50,779 nucleotides of DNA from Sphingobacteriaceae bacterium (GCA_947480015.1 CANKBS010000027.1:1-50779); one strand, 5' to 3'. Counted from the first letter of the stretch, positions 24,930 to 34,810 are shown. Notes: generated from the letters alone by a model not told the origin. Program-made: numbers and translations.

Positions 24930-25682
24930 ATGATAGCTACCATATTTCACTTAGGCAGAGAATTTAAAGTTGATTTTTTTAAGCCTATTGATATTTCGAT
25001 TCCCTTATCGGCGAGTAACGACTGTGCTAGCGCCTGGTATGTGGAGCCTATGAAATTAGAGCCTGTAGTGATGGGCAACTGGGTAGGTGACGTAAATAAA
25101 GGAGGAAGTGTCAATTTTCGAACCATTACCTTCAATCCTCATGGAAATGGAACACATACCGAATGTGTTGGTCATATAAGCAAAGAGTTTTATACCATCA
25201 ACCAAAACTTAAAGCGTTTTTTATTTTTGGCCGAATTGGTTACCATTTTACCCTATGAACGCGAAAATGGCGATTTTGTCATTACCCGCAAACAGTTTGA
25301 AGAACTATTGGGAGATCTTGCAAAGCCCGAAGCCATTGTTATTCGCACGCTTGGCAATGGTAAAAGCAAACTCAGTACCAATTACAGTAATACAAACCCA
25401 CCTTATATTTTAAAAGAGGCCATTGATTATTTGAATGAAATTGGGGTTCAACACCTTTTAATTGATATGCCAAGTATCGATAAAGAAGTGGATGGTGGTG
25501 CATTAGAAGCCCATCATGCCTTTTGGAACTATCCCCAAGACACACAATTACATAAAACCATTACTGAATTTATTTATGTGTCAAATGAAATCACTGATGG
25601 AACCTATATACTTAATCTGCAAATAGCTCCCTTCGAAAACGACGCCAGTCCCAGTAAACCAATCTTATATCAGGTTTATTAA
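24930..25682 (+). CDS. Cyclase family metal-dependent hydrolase (kynurenine-formamidase-like)
   Basis: A protein of 250 residues of the cyclase family (PF04199 type). The metal-binding motif is NPHGNGTHTECVGH, with His71, His76, Glu78 and His82, and IDMPSIDKEVDGG near residue 180 is the second conserved block. Family members include kynurenine formamidase (KynB), which hydrolyses N-formylkynurenine, the product of the KynA encoded at 9595. KynB activity is therefore plausible but not proven: the family also contains other amide and lactone hydrolases. It probably shares a transcript with thyA. Confidence 0.82.
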   Translation: MIATIFHLGREFKVDFFKPIDISIPLSASNDCASAWYVEPMKLEPVVMGNWVGDVNKGGSVNFRTITFNPHGNGTHTECVGHISKEFYTINQNLKRFLFLAELVTILPYERENGDFVITRKQFEELLGDLAKPEAIVIRTLGNGKSKLSTNYSNTNPPYILKEAIDYLNEIGVQHLLIDMPSIDKEVDGGALEAHHAFWNYPQDTQLHKTITEFIYVSNEITDGTYILNLQIAPFENDASPSKPILYQVY

Positions 25683-25685
25683 AAT

Positions 25686-26642
25686 TTATTTTTTATCAAA
25701 ACGCTCGTCGCTTAAACTCAACATAAAATTCTCTAAGTCCTTTTTTTCGTTTTCGCTTAATCCTAAAGGTTTACTTAACAACGAATCGCGGTTAATCGAA
25801 TTGGGAACAAGTTTATCAGGTTCGTTATAGTAATCAATTACCTCACGTAGGGTCTTAAACATACCGTTATGCATATAAGGTGAAGTTTGTGCAATGTTAC
25901 GTAAACCCGGCGTTTTAAAGGTTCCCAGATCTTTGCTTTTACCGCTAATTTTAGAGCGGCCCACATCGTTTAAATTTTTTCCGTTGTATAAACCTATACT
26001 TTTAAACTGATCGCTTCCGGTAAAATCAACCCCAAAATGGCAATCAAAACATTTGCCTTTGTTATTAAAGATAGTCAATCCGCGTTTGGCGCTTTCGCTG
26101 AATAAAGTGGTATCGGTACCTTTCATGTATTTGTCAAACGGACTTTTATCGGTTTCTAAGGTTCGTTCAAAGGCTGCAATGGCCTTGGCTAGTAATTCGC
26201 GTGAAGGAGCCTTGCCATATACATTCATAAATGCGGCGTAATACATTTCGTTTTTTAATAAACGGTGTATGGCCAACGATAAAGGCAGATCCATTTCAAC
26301 GGGATTTTCGATCGGCCCCATGGCTTGTTCCTCTAAAGTTTCGGCTCGGCCATCCCAAAAATAAAAATTGCGATTTGTTTGGTTCATGGCGCTTGGAGTA
26401 TTACGCCCGCCTTTAAAATGAAACACGCCGGTACTTACCGGTGAATCATCGGCAAACGCATGCTCGGGCTTATGGCAACTGGCGCAACTTACCGAACTGT
26501 CGCGCGATAAAATGGTGTCAAAAAACAGTTTCTCGCCTAATTTGGCTTCGGTATAAATGTCACTGGTTTCTGGTCCTGAATCACAGGCATTAAACACCAC
26601 AAGGCTGCCGATGCATAAGGTTGAATAAATAAACTTTTTCAT
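25686..26642 (-). CDS. Di-heme cytochrome c peroxidase (CCP/MauG family) lipoprotein
   Basis: A protein of 318 residues. A lipoprotein signal (FIYSTLCIGSLVVFNAC, Cys20) and two heme motifs, CASCH (53-57) and CFDCH (198-202). The HAFADDSPVSTG, GRNTPSAMNQTNRNFYFWDG and FKTPGLRNIAQTSPYMHNG segments are typical of bacterial cytochrome c peroxidases, which reduce hydrogen peroxide in the periplasm with electrons from small cytochromes. MauG-like oxidation functions cannot be excluded. The gene is convergent with the cyclase gene (3 bases between ends) and divergent from the CPBP protease gene. Confidence 0.93.
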   Translation of the reverse strand: MKKFIYSTLCIGSLVVFNACDSGPETSDIYTEAKLGEKLFFDTILSRDSSVSCASCHKPEHAFADDSPVSTGVFHFKGGRNTPSAMNQTNRNFYFWDGRAETLEEQAMGPIENPVEMDLPLSLAIHRLLKNEMYYAAFMNVYGKAPSRELLAKAIAAFERTLETDKSPFDKYMKGTDTTLFSESAKRGLTIFNNKGKCFDCHFGVDFTGSDQFKSIGLYNGKNLNDVGRSKISGKSKDLGTFKTPGLRNIAQTSPYMHNGMFKTLREVIDYYNEPDKLVPNSINRDSLLSKPLGLSENEKKDLENFMLSLSDERFDKK

Positions 26643-26738
26643 AATTTTTTAACTTGTCTAATCAGCGTGATTCAAATAAAAAGCGATACTTTTAAGCACC
26701 ACTAAATTAATAAATTTAAAAGAATTTAACCGGCTTTA

Positions 26739-27713
26739 ATGAACGAAACCAACCAGGAGGAAAATCAAGTTAAACTGCCCTTTAATAATCTTTATTTAAT
26801 ATCAGGATTGGTGCATGGTCTTAACAAGGCTTGGATGTACTTTTTGACCATTCTTTTTCTTATTAGCGGCTACGTGCTTTTTCAGGCCATTATAGCCATG
26901 CCACTCATTGCCATACTACTTCAAAATGGGTATACCACCCAGGATATGACTGATAATGCAAATTTGCTATTTGATAGTACCGCACTAAAAATGGATCGCA
27001 ATTTGGTATTATTGATGGAAATGGGAATGTTTGTGTTTGCATTCATCGGCTTCTTTATCGGTTTAAAATACATTCATTTGAAGAGTCTTACCAGTGTTGT
27101 TACAGGTTTTCAAAAATTCAGATTAAAAAGATTCTTTTTTGCCTTTGGAGTTTGGGGAAGTTTACTTGTATTAACCGTTTTATACGATTTACTGGTTGAA
27201 CCTGGAAGTTTAAAGATGAACATTAATTGGACAGGATTTATTATTTCTTCACTTATTATGATTGTATTGATGCCGGTGCAAACGGGCATTGAAGAGGTTT
27301 TCTTTAGGGGCTATTTGTTACAGGGACTGTCGCAGGTGTTTAAAAATGGCTACTTACCGCTTATCATCACCTCCTTGCTCTTTGGTTGGGCTCACATGAG
27401 TAATCCTGAAGTAAAAGAATATGGCCGGCCAATCATGTTAACCTATTATACTTTTTTCGCCTTGTTTATGGGCTCCCTGACGCTTTTGGATGAAGGCTTG
27501 GAATTGGCATTTGGCATACATTTTGCAAATAATATCATAAGTAGTATTTTAATTTGCCCCCAACATTCGGTTATCAAAACCTATTCCATCTTTGAAAGCA
27601 CAAGCGAAAATCCTTACACCGAAATTTTTGTTTGGTTAGTTATGGCCATCATTACTTTTACCGTGTTTTGGTTCAAATACCGTTGGAATAATTTCAAACT
27701 CATTTTAAAATAA
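26739..27713 (+). CDS. CPBP-family intramembrane metalloprotease
   Basis: A protein of 324 residues with about eight hydrophobic helices. The CPBP/Abi motifs are intact: EEVFFR (Glu185, Glu186, Arg190), WAHMSN (His219) and the third motif IHFANN (His261), which together form a membrane-embedded zinc site as in Rce1. Substrates are unknown. The stop lies 3 bases before the M61 peptidase gene, so the two are co-transcribed. Confidence 0.93.
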   Translation: MNETNQEENQVKLPFNNLYLISGLVHGLNKAWMYFLTILFLISGYVLFQAIIAMPLIAILLQNGYTTQDMTDNANLLFDSTALKMDRNLVLLMEMGMFVFAFIGFFIGLKYIHLKSLTSVVTGFQKFRLKRFFFAFGVWGSLLVLTVLYDLLVEPGSLKMNINWTGFIISSLIMIVLMPVQTGIEEVFFRGYLLQGLSQVFKNGYLPLIITSLLFGWAHMSNPEVKEYGRPIMLTYYTFFALFMGSLTLLDEGLELAFGIHFANNIISSILICPQHSVIKTYSIFESTSENPYTEIFVWLVMAIITFTVFWFKYRWNNFKLILK

Positions 27714-27716
27714 TTC

Positions 27717-29576
27717 ATGAAACATTTCGCCTTTATTTTCCTTTTTCTAATCTCAACAAAGTTTCTGGCTGATGAGGCTTATCATTACAAAGTTGATCTC
27801 ACCAAGCTTTCAAACGATCGGCTTTTGGTTGAATTGAGTCCTCCCGATAATTTAAAGGAAAGAGAAATTGATTTTTGTTTTCCTGCCATGGTGCCCGGCA
27901 CTTACGAGGTGTATAATTTTGGGAGGTTTGTTTCTAATTTTAAAGTCACCGGTAAAAACGGAATCCTCATCAAGTTCAAAAAAATCGATAGTAATACCTA
28001 TCGCATTTCTCCCGCCGACCAAATCGAAAAAATTACGTATGAGGTAGATGATACCTTTGATAAATGTGACCTTCCCGGCACAAAAGACAAAATTGTATTT
28101 GAGCCGGCCGGTACAAATTTTGAAGCGGATAAAAATTTTGCACTCAATACACATGGCTTATTTGGTTACATAAAGGGTTATAGTCAGCGGTTGTTCGTAC
28201 TTGAATTTCAAAAACCAAAAGGCTTTTATGCAGCCAGCGGTTTGTCGGATATTAGCAGTGGCGAAATTGCCGACGTGATTAAAGTGTTTGATTATCACGA
28301 TTTGGTAGATGGGCCCATCATGTTCTTTCGTCCTGACACAACAACGATTCAGGTAGGAGATTCAAAAATTCTGGTAGCCTGTTATTCACCCAATAAAAAA
28401 ATTAGCGCTTCTTATATTGCATCTAACTTAAATGAATTGCTGCAAGCGCAAGGCCAATACTTGGGTGGCGAGTTACCGGTAAAAAAATACGCCTTCCTTT
28501 TTTATTTTTCAGATAAAGCATCCTTATCCGGTTCAAACGGAGCTTTAGAACATTCGTACTCCTCCTTTTATGTAATGCCTGAAATGGACAGCACACTCAT
28601 TCAACAGCAAATTAGAGATATAGCCGCGCACGAATTTTTTCACATTGTTACTCCCCTCACTATTCACGCAAAAGAAATCGGGGACTTCGACTTTAATGCA
28701 CCCAAAATGAGCGAGCACTTATGGTTGTATGAAGGAATGACAGAATACGAAGCCCATCACGCGCAGTTAAAAGCCGGACTCATCGACATCAATCAATTTA
28801 TGAATGTGATGATGCAGAAGTATGAAACGAGTCTCGATGGTTTTAACGACAGCATGAGCTTTACATATATGAGTAAGCATGTGCTCGAACCAAAAATTCA
28901 CATCCAATACAATAACGTTTATGAAAAAGGTGCGGTAATTGGCATGTGTCTTGATGTTTTATTACGCGATGAAAGTCATGGTAAATACGGCACACAGAAC
29001 TTACTGAAAGATTTGGCAAAAAAATACGGAAAAAATAAATCGTTCGATGATACGGATCTTTTTAGTGATATTGAAAATTTGACTAGTCCCACAATTGGAA
29101 AATTTTTAAAAGACCATGTTGGTGGCGGTAAACCCTTACCAATGATTGACGTTTTTGATAAGATTGGTATTGAATTTGTAAAAGAGAATGTGGTTTACGA
29201 ATTTTCTCTTGGTAATCCGGATTTGAGTTTTAATGAAACCACGGAACGTATAAAAGTTGAAGGAACAAAAGATTTGGATGAATTTGGAAAGGAGTTAGGG
29301 TATAAAAAGGGGGATGAGTTTTATAAATTAAATGGGAAGGTCATAAAAATTGCTTTGCTAAAAGAGATGATTGCGACCTATTACAGCGCATTAAAAGAAG
29401 GGGAGGTGGTTACTGTAGATGTTTATCGTCCCAAATTCAGAAAAGGGCATTATAAACATATAAAACTAAGCGCCAAGGCTCGAAAAATTAAAATGACGCG
29501 AAAAAATCAGATTTCATTAATGAAGGATCTTAATGATCAACAAAAACAAACGTTCCGAACATGGTCAGGCCTTTAA
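27717..29576 (+). CDS. M61-family (glycyl aminopeptidase-like) peptidase with PDZ domain
   Basis: A protein of 619 residues. Signal peptide (about residues 1-18), the M61 beta-rich N-terminal domain, then the catalytic domain with GALEHS (275-280), the zinc motif HEFFH (305-309) and LWLYEGMTEY with the third ligand Glu339. A PDZ-like domain occupies about 480-590 (ELGYKKGDEFYKLNGKVI). It is likely a periplasmic or secreted zinc aminopeptidase or endopeptidase. It follows the CPBP protease by 3 bases, making a two-protease unit. All catalytic residues are present. Confidence 0.92.
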   Translation: MKHFAFIFLFLISTKFLADEAYHYKVDLTKLSNDRLLVELSPPDNLKEREIDFCFPAMVPGTYEVYNFGRFVSNFKVTGKNGILIKFKKIDSNTYRISPADQIEKITYEVDDTFDKCDLPGTKDKIVFEPAGTNFEADKNFALNTHGLFGYIKGYSQRLFVLEFQKPKGFYAASGLSDISSGEIADVIKVFDYHDLVDGPIMFFRPDTTTIQVGDSKILVACYSPNKKISASYIASNLNELLQAQGQYLGGELPVKKYAFLFYFSDKASLSGSNGALEHSYSSFYVMPEMDSTLIQQQIRDIAAHEFFHIVTPLTIHAKEIGDFDFNAPKMSEHLWLYEGMTEYEAHHAQLKAGLIDINQFMNVMMQKYETSLDGFNDSMSFTYMSKHVLEPKIHIQYNNVYEKGAVIGMCLDVLLRDESHGKYGTQNLLKDLAKKYGKNKSFDDTDLFSDIENLTSPTIGKFLKDHVGGGKPLPMIDVFDKIGIEFVKENVVYEFSLGNPDLSFNETTERIKVEGTKDLDEFGKELGYKKGDEFYKLNGKVIKIALLKEMIATYYSALKEGEVVTVDVYRPKFRKGHYKHIKLSAKARKIKMTRKNQISLMKDLNDQQKQTFRTWSGL

Positions 29577-29632
29577 AACTTGTGTAAAATTATTCTAGAA
29601 ACTAAGTAAAATCTTAAAAATTTAATTGTTTT

Positions 29633-29660
29633 TTTGATGAAGTTTAAAGCAGTATATTTA
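29633..29660 (+). promoter_or_regulatory. Possible promoter (TTTG-N16-TATATTTA)
   Basis: TTTG at 29633-29636 lies 16 bases from TATATTTA at 29653-29660, one base off the TANNTTTG consensus and 16 bases before the ATG of the OmpA-family gene. The match is weak. Confidence 0.3.
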
Positions 29661-29676
29661 ATCAAAATCTAAACCA

Positions 29677-31665
29677 ATGCAATTAAAAAACACCAAAATT
29701 GTTTTACTGATACTTGTACTCATCAGTTCATTATTTAACGTCAAGGCACAAGAATCTTTAATGCCGGGCGAATATACCAGTACGAACAAAAAAGCGATTA
29801 AATTTTACGAGGAAGGTAAACGTTATTACGATGTGCGACAGGATAAACGTGCCGAAGAGTTGTTATTGAAAGCCATTGACGAAGATAAGAAGTTTATGGA
29901 ACCGCATGCAATTTTAGCTGTATTGTGTTTAGAACAGAACCGTTTAAAGGACAGAGAAGTGCATTTGCTGGCAGCCACAAAAATTGCACCACGACTTTAT
30001 GTTGAAAATTATTTTTTCTTGGCAGAAACCCAGTTCGACTTGGATAAATTTGAAGATGCAAAAATGAATTATAACACCTTCTTATCGTTTAGCCGAATTA
30101 ATCCAAATGAAAAAGAGGAAGCTGTTTTTAAATTAAAATGTGCTGACTTTGCCATGGAAGCGAAGAAGAATCCAAGCCCTGTTAAATTCTCAAACATGGG
30201 CGCAGCTATTAACTCACCACAAAACGAGTATTTCCCTTCAATGACTGCTGACGAAAATTATTTTTTATTCACCCGTCATTTGCCTTGCGCCGATTGTATT
30301 AGCAAGTACCAAGAAGATTTGTTCATTTCGAAAAACTTGGGAGGTAACTGGTCTGAATCAAAAATGATTGAGGAACTCAGCAGCCGAGGTAACGAAGGTG
30401 CGCCAAGTATTTCTGCCGATGGTAATTATATGTTTATTACCATTTCTCAGGAAATAGATGGACGTTACATGGGCGGTTTAGCACAAGGTTTAGGTAGTTG
30501 CGATATTTTCTACACACAAAAAGTAGATGGCCGTTGGATTAAGCCGGTTAATTTGGGTTCAAAAGTGAATTCAGCCATGTGGGAAAGTCAACCTAGTTTT
30601 AGTAGCGATGGTAAGACTTTATATTTTGTAAGAGGAACGCCGCAAAGAAACGGCACCATTAAAGGCATTGATATTTATTGTTCGGTAATTGATAAGGACG
30701 GTAAGTTTGGTCAAGCTGTTCGTTTACCCTCTAATATTAACACAAGCAAAGATGAACAGTCGGTATTTATTCACCCCGATAATCAAACTCTTTATTTTTC
30801 GAGTGAAGGTCACGTTGGCATGGGAAGAGCTGATATTTTCATGTCACATAAAAAAGCCGATGGTAGCTGGGGTAATCCGGTAAATTTAGGGTCTCCAATA
30901 AACTCATCCGACGATGAAAATAGTTTATTGGTTTCTGCTTCCGGTCGTATGGCTTATTTTGCATCTGATCGTGACGGTGGTTTAGGTGGATTGGATTTGT
31001 ATCAATTTGAAGTGCCTGCTTCGATGAAACCTGAAAAAATTACTTATGTGAAAGGAAAGGTATTTAATGCCAAAACAAAACAACCTTTGGAAGCTAATTT
31101 TGAATTGGTGGATTTAGGAACCTCAGTAGAAGTAACCAAGTCCTATTCACAAAGAGACGGTGAGTTTTTAGTAACCTTAAATGCCAATAAAAATTATTTG
31201 GTGAATGTGAATAAAGATGGCTTTTTGTTTTATAGCGATAACTTTAGTTTAAAAGATGTTGAAGCCGATTTTAATAAGCCCTTTCTGCTGAATATACCCC
31301 TGCAACCCATTGATACCGGTAGTGTGGTGGAATTAAAGAATGTTTTTTTTGAGGTAAATAAATGGGACTTAAAACCCGAAAGTAAAAGTGAGTTAGATAA
31401 ATTGGTTTCTTTTTTAATGAAAAACCCTTCTCTAAGAATTGAATTAGGTGGACATACCGACAATACGGGTGATAAAAAAGCCAATGTAACCTTATCTTCA
31501 AACCGTGCTAAAGCAGTTTACGATTATTTAATTACTAATGGTAAAATTGCAGCTACACGATTAAGCTTTAAAGGATATGGTGATTCTAAACCAAAAGCAG
31601 CGAATGATACTGCCGAAAACAAAGCGAAAAACCGTCGTACCGAATTTAAGGTAATTGGAAAATAG
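29677..31665 (+). CDS. PorE-like protein: TPR, beta-propeller, carboxypeptidase-regulatory and OmpA domains
   Basis: A protein of 662 residues. Signal peptide ending VKAQ (about residue 24), TPR repeats (about 30-165), a five-bladed PD40/WD40-like propeller (about 175-450; blades marked by SMTADENYFLFT, SISADGNYMFIT, SFSSDGKTLYFV, FIHPDNQTLYFS and LVSASGRMAYFAS), a carboxypeptidase-regulatory-like domain (about 457-540) and an OmpA C-terminal domain (about 545-662: GGHTDNTG, NRAKAVYDYL, NRRTEF) that binds peptidoglycan. This is the domain order of PorE, a T9SS-associated envelope protein. Similar proteins also occur in other roles. A small barrel gene follows directly. No lipobox is visible, so the anchor is the OmpA domain. 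Confidence 0.88.
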   Translation: MQLKNTKIVLLILVLISSLFNVKAQESLMPGEYTSTNKKAIKFYEEGKRYYDVRQDKRAEELLLKAIDEDKKFMEPHAILAVLCLEQNRLKDREVHLLAATKIAPRLYVENYFFLAETQFDLDKFEDAKMNYNTFLSFSRINPNEKEEAVFKLKCADFAMEAKKNPSPVKFSNMGAAINSPQNEYFPSMTADENYFLFTRHLPCADCISKYQEDLFISKNLGGNWSESKMIEELSSRGNEGAPSISADGNYMFITISQEIDGRYMGGLAQGLGSCDIFYTQKVDGRWIKPVNLGSKVNSAMWESQPSFSSDGKTLYFVRGTPQRNGTIKGIDIYCSVIDKDGKFGQAVRLPSNINTSKDEQSVFIHPDNQTLYFSSEGHVGMGRADIFMSHKKADGSWGNPVNLGSPINSSDDENSLLVSASGRMAYFASDRDGGLGGLDLYQFEVPASMKPEKITYVKGKVFNAKTKQPLEANFELVDLGTSVEVTKSYSQRDGEFLVTLNANKNYLVNVNKDGFLFYSDNFSLKDVEADFNKPFLLNIPLQPIDTGSVVELKNVFFEVNKWDLKPESKSELDKLVSFLMKNPSLRIELGGHTDNTGDKKANVTLSSNRAKAVYDYLITNGKIAATRLSFKGYGDSKPKAANDTAENKAKNRRTEFKVIGK

Positions 31666-31698
31666 GTGATACTGATTTTGAAAAAAAATAAATGTGAG

Positions 31699-32343
31699 GT
31701 GAAAAAGATTTTATTACTATTTTTATTTCTTTCAGGAGCTTGTCTTCTTACGGCGCAATCTTTCCACAGAGGCGGGGTGGTCATGGACCTTAATTCGGGT
31801 ATCGAGTTTTATAATACCAGTTTAAATTACAACATCAACAATGCCATTAAGAATCGCGATACCTCATTAGTGAGTAAGGCTGCCAATGTTAACCTGGCTT
31901 TTGGTATTGAAGTGGGTATTAAGAAACATTTCGGCATAGGCTTAAGGGGAAAAGCCAATCTGTTTTTTAAAGAGTTGGATGCCGCATCCAAAAATCAATC
32001 CACTGTTAAATCAAGCGACCTTATTTTGTTTTTAAATCTTCATCCAATCGTTCGAAAAAAATTGGATTTGATTATTGGAACAGATTTGGGTTGGTCGACA
32101 CTCAACTTTAATGTTTACAGTTTTAAAAACAATCAAATTCAAGGTAGCGGGGCCTACCTTACAGCCTATGTGAACCCTCGGATCTACTTTAAACGCTGGG
32201 GATTTAACATTAAGGCGTACTTGCCTTTTGTAAGCTATACGAATTTAAACGCCGCTTCCGATAACCTCGATAAGTATATTCTTTCGACGTGGAAAGGAAA
32301 TGGCTTTGGTGTGAGTGTTGGCGTGCAGTTAAAACTTAATTAA
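31699..32343 (+). CDS. Outer-membrane beta-barrel protein paired with the OmpA-family protein
   Basis: 215 residues from a GTG at 31699, chosen because it gives a compact signal peptide (VKKILLLFLFLSGACLLTAQ); a GTG at 31666 and a TTG at 31678 are alternatives. The rest is built of alternating strands (AFGIEVGIKKHFGIGLRGKA, GAYLTAYVNPRIYFKRWGF) ending in GFGVSVGVQLKLN, like an outer-membrane barrel terminus. It follows the PorE-like gene almost directly. PorE-like proteins are often encoded beside PorP/SprF-type barrels, but this protein is shorter than those, so I do not name it so. Its stop overlaps that of asnB on the other strand. Confidence 0.75.
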   Translation: MKKILLLFLFLSGACLLTAQSFHRGGVVMDLNSGIEFYNTSLNYNINNAIKNRDTSLVSKAANVNLAFGIEVGIKKHFGIGLRGKANLFFKELDAASKNQSTVKSSDLILFLNLHPIVRKKLDLIIGTDLGWSTLNFNVYSFKNNQIQGSGAYLTAYVNPRIYFKRWGFNIKAYLPFVSYTNLNAASDNLDKYILSTWKGNGFGVSVGVQLKLN

Positions 32344-34256
32344 GCTTTAAATACTTTTTGCCAGCGGCTAAGTATAAACAGTTTAAAGAGTAAATTCGAC
32401 TGAAAGTTGTTATCTGTATTGATAGCATCCACTTGCTGCTTATTCACGAATTCAAAATCAGCTGCTTTTACTTCCGCTAAAAGTTGGGGTTTTAATTCCT
32501 GCATCCATTGTTTCATAGGCGTTTCAAATCCTTTTTTGTCGTACCGCGAATAAATTTCTTTTGGTAATTTATTTTTTACCGCTTCACGCAGAAGGTATTT
32601 AGAAATACCGTGTTTTATTTTTTTATTTCCATTAAATGAAAACAATAGTTTAATAAGATCAAGGTCATCACTAAAGGGTGTTCTGCTTTCAACACCGTGC
32701 CACATGCCACAACGGTCTTCACATTTTAAAAACGATTTTAAACGGGTTTTGTAAATATCGTGTTTTAATTGTTCGTTCACATCCGAGAAGTAAACAAAAG
32801 GATTTTTAACAGGATGACTGATTAAAAAATCGGTTTTTAAAAATGCAGAAAAATGTTTTTTATTAAAATAATATTTTTCTTTTAGATTTTCTTTCAAATA
32901 AAATGTAAACGCATTTGGAATGGTTTTATTGGCAAGTCGAATATCTTTAAACCCATCAATAAATTTTCCTTGTGAAAGGAGATTATTCCATTTAGCAATA
33001 AAGTGATGGTGGTAGCCGCCAAATAATTCGTCAGCCCCTTGTCCGTCTAAAACCACTTTTATGTTGTTTTCTGAAGCAAGTTGCATCACTTTGTATTGTG
33101 CGTAAGTACTGGTGCTCCAAATGGGCACATCTTGTGAATAAACCAAGGCATCAACATCATTCATAAAACCGCTTCGTTCAGGTTCAATTTTAAAATGATG
33201 GCCGTTTATTTTTTTTGTCACAAGGTCAGCAAAATGCTCTTCGTTAATGGATTGGTTTTTGAAAATGGCGGTGAAGCATGATAACGGTTCTTTGTTAAAT
33301 TCGGCAATACTAACGGCCAGCGCACTACTATCAATACCGCCACTCAAACACACGCCAACTTTCACATCGCTGCGCAATCTGAGTTTAATGGCGTTTTCGA
33401 GACTGTGACTTATTTTATCTATTAATTCCGCTTCACTTAATCCATCATTTATCTTACTCTCCTCGTCTTCAATATGAAAATAAGATTCTGTTCTAAATTC
33501 TTGTTTTTTAATATCATAATACAAATTATGACCCGGCCAGAGTTCGGTGATCGCATCAAAAAAATTCTGCGTACCAGTTTCAAGCAGGCCATTAACTAGG
33601 TAATTGTGTAAGGCTTCTTTATTTATTTTAGCATCTGCCAAGCCTGATTTAATAAATGCTTTTTGTTCACTGGCAAAAGCGAAGTAAGAAGTGTTATTTA
33701 TGTAGTAGAATGGCTTAACTCCAAGTCGATCGCGTGATGCGAAATACACGTGTTTTATCGAATCGTAAATACAAAACGACCACATGCCATTAAACTTAGT
33801 TACACAGGAAGTCCCCCATGCTTTATAGGCGCATAAAATAACTTCAGTATCACTTTCAGAAATAAAAGTATATCCCAGTGTTTTTAATTCTTCACGAAGT
33901 TCAATGTAATTATAAAGTTCGCCGTTGTAAGTAATCCAAATTGTGGTGTCCCCACTGCACATGGGTTGATGGCCACCCTCACTCAGGTCAATAATAGCGA
34001 GCCGACGATGCGCAAATGCAGTGTGCACACCATCACTGTTTAAGGGAAGTTTTGATTGTGGAATATAGGACAGGTCTTTTCTTTGGTAATTGTTTTGTAA
34101 CAAGTAAAAGTGTGCGCGAATTGAATCGTCGGTAACATTCATAAAGCCTTCACCGTCAGGACCTCTGTGACTCAATGCGTCACTCATAGCAACGAGTTTT
34201 TCATTGATATTAAATGATACCGATTGTTTTAAAATTATTCCCGCTATTCCGCACAT
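32340..34256 (-). CDS. asnB: Asparagine synthase (glutamine-hydrolysing)
   Basis: A protein of 638 residues. The N-terminal glutaminase domain begins with nucleophile Cys2 (MCGIAGI) and contains SHRGPDG, FAHRRLAIIDLS and YNGELYN. The ATP-pyrophosphatase domain has the PP-loop SGGIDSS (305-311) and GQGADELFGGYHHH. It converts aspartate to asparagine using glutamine and ATP; family members near polysaccharide genes may amidate other acids. Ten bases separate it from the TM2 protein gene upstream, so both are probably on one transcript. The length of about 630 is typical of the long AsnB form. Confidence 0.95.
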   Translation of the reverse strand: MCGIAGIILKQSVSFNINEKLVAMSDALSHRGPDGEGFMNVTDDSIRAHFYLLQNNYQRKDLSYIPQSKLPLNSDGVHTAFAHRRLAIIDLSEGGHQPMCSGDTTIWITYNGELYNYIELREELKTLGYTFISESDTEVILCAYKAWGTSCVTKFNGMWSFCIYDSIKHVYFASRDRLGVKPFYYINNTSYFAFASEQKAFIKSGLADAKINKEALHNYLVNGLLETGTQNFFDAITELWPGHNLYYDIKKQEFRTESYFHIEDEESKINDGLSEAELIDKISHSLENAIKLRLRSDVKVGVCLSGGIDSSALAVSIAEFNKEPLSCFTAIFKNQSINEEHFADLVTKKINGHHFKIEPERSGFMNDVDALVYSQDVPIWSTSTYAQYKVMQLASENNIKVVLDGQGADELFGGYHHHFIAKWNNLLSQGKFIDGFKDIRLANKTIPNAFTFYLKENLKEKYYFNKKHFSAFLKTDFLISHPVKNPFVYFSDVNEQLKHDIYKTRLKSFLKCEDRCGMWHGVESRTPFSDDLDLIKLLFSFNGNKKIKHGISKYLLREAVKNKLPKEIYSRYDKKGFETPMKQWMQELKPQLLAEVKAADFEFVNKQQVDAINTDNNFQSNLLFKLFILSRWQKVFKA

Positions 34257-34266
34257 AATGGTTCAC

Positions 34267-34701
34267 CTACTCAACCCACATAAAAACTTTATTATTATCG
34301 GCAAATCTATCGATATTCTTATCCAGTAACAATACAAAAAAGTCAACCAATGGCAAAACTCCAAATGCGCCACCCAAACTGGCAATATAAACTATCGGAA
34401 CATAGGGAGCAGTGCCGAGGTAAATGCGGTGAAGGCCTACAATGCCAAAGGGAAAAGGAAAAGCGAGTAGGGTAGCGGTGATTTTTTTGTTTTTAGATTT
34501 TTTCGAATGGAAACGCTTAAATAAAGGACTAGGTCTAGTAATGTCATTCAAATTTATTTCGCTAGGTGTTTCAAGAAGTGCGACAAGTGTATCCGAATCA
34601 TGTATAAAGATTATCTCTTTACAAGCAAAGCGCGCTTTTAAACTGTTTGTAAAAACAAACATGAGAATAATCACAACTGCAGATCGGATAAAGAATGACA
34701 T
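34267..34701 (-). CDS. TM2-domain membrane protein
   Basis: A protein of 144 residues. A hydrophobic N-terminus (residues 5-21) looks like a signal peptide or first helix, a polar stretch follows, and then comes a TM2 domain (about residues 75-130): KKITATLLAFPFPFGIVGLHRIYLG with the second helix VLPLVDFFVLLLD. The second helix segment and the G.HR.YLG motif are the family hallmarks. Function of TM2 proteins in bacteria is mostly unknown. It precedes asnB by 10 bases. Confidence 0.82.
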   Translation of the reverse strand: MSFFIRSAVVIILMFVFTNSLKARFACKEIIFIHDSDTLVALLETPSEINLNDITRPSPLFKRFHSKKSKNKKITATLLAFPFPFGIVGLHRIYLGTAPYVPIVYIASLGGAFGVLPLVDFFVLLLDKNIDRFADNNKVFMWVE

Positions 34702-34810
34702 CTATACTTGACGACGTAAGAGTACAATTAATTGCATCATCAAATGTATTAAATTGCTTAAAAAATCACAATTTTGTTTCCATAACCGCGATTTATTATT
34801 ACAGTATAAT

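Noticed and set aside
31666-32343. Naming the small barrel gene PorP/SprF
   Set aside because: It is about 80-100 residues shorter than usual PorP/SprF proteins and I see no family-specific motif.
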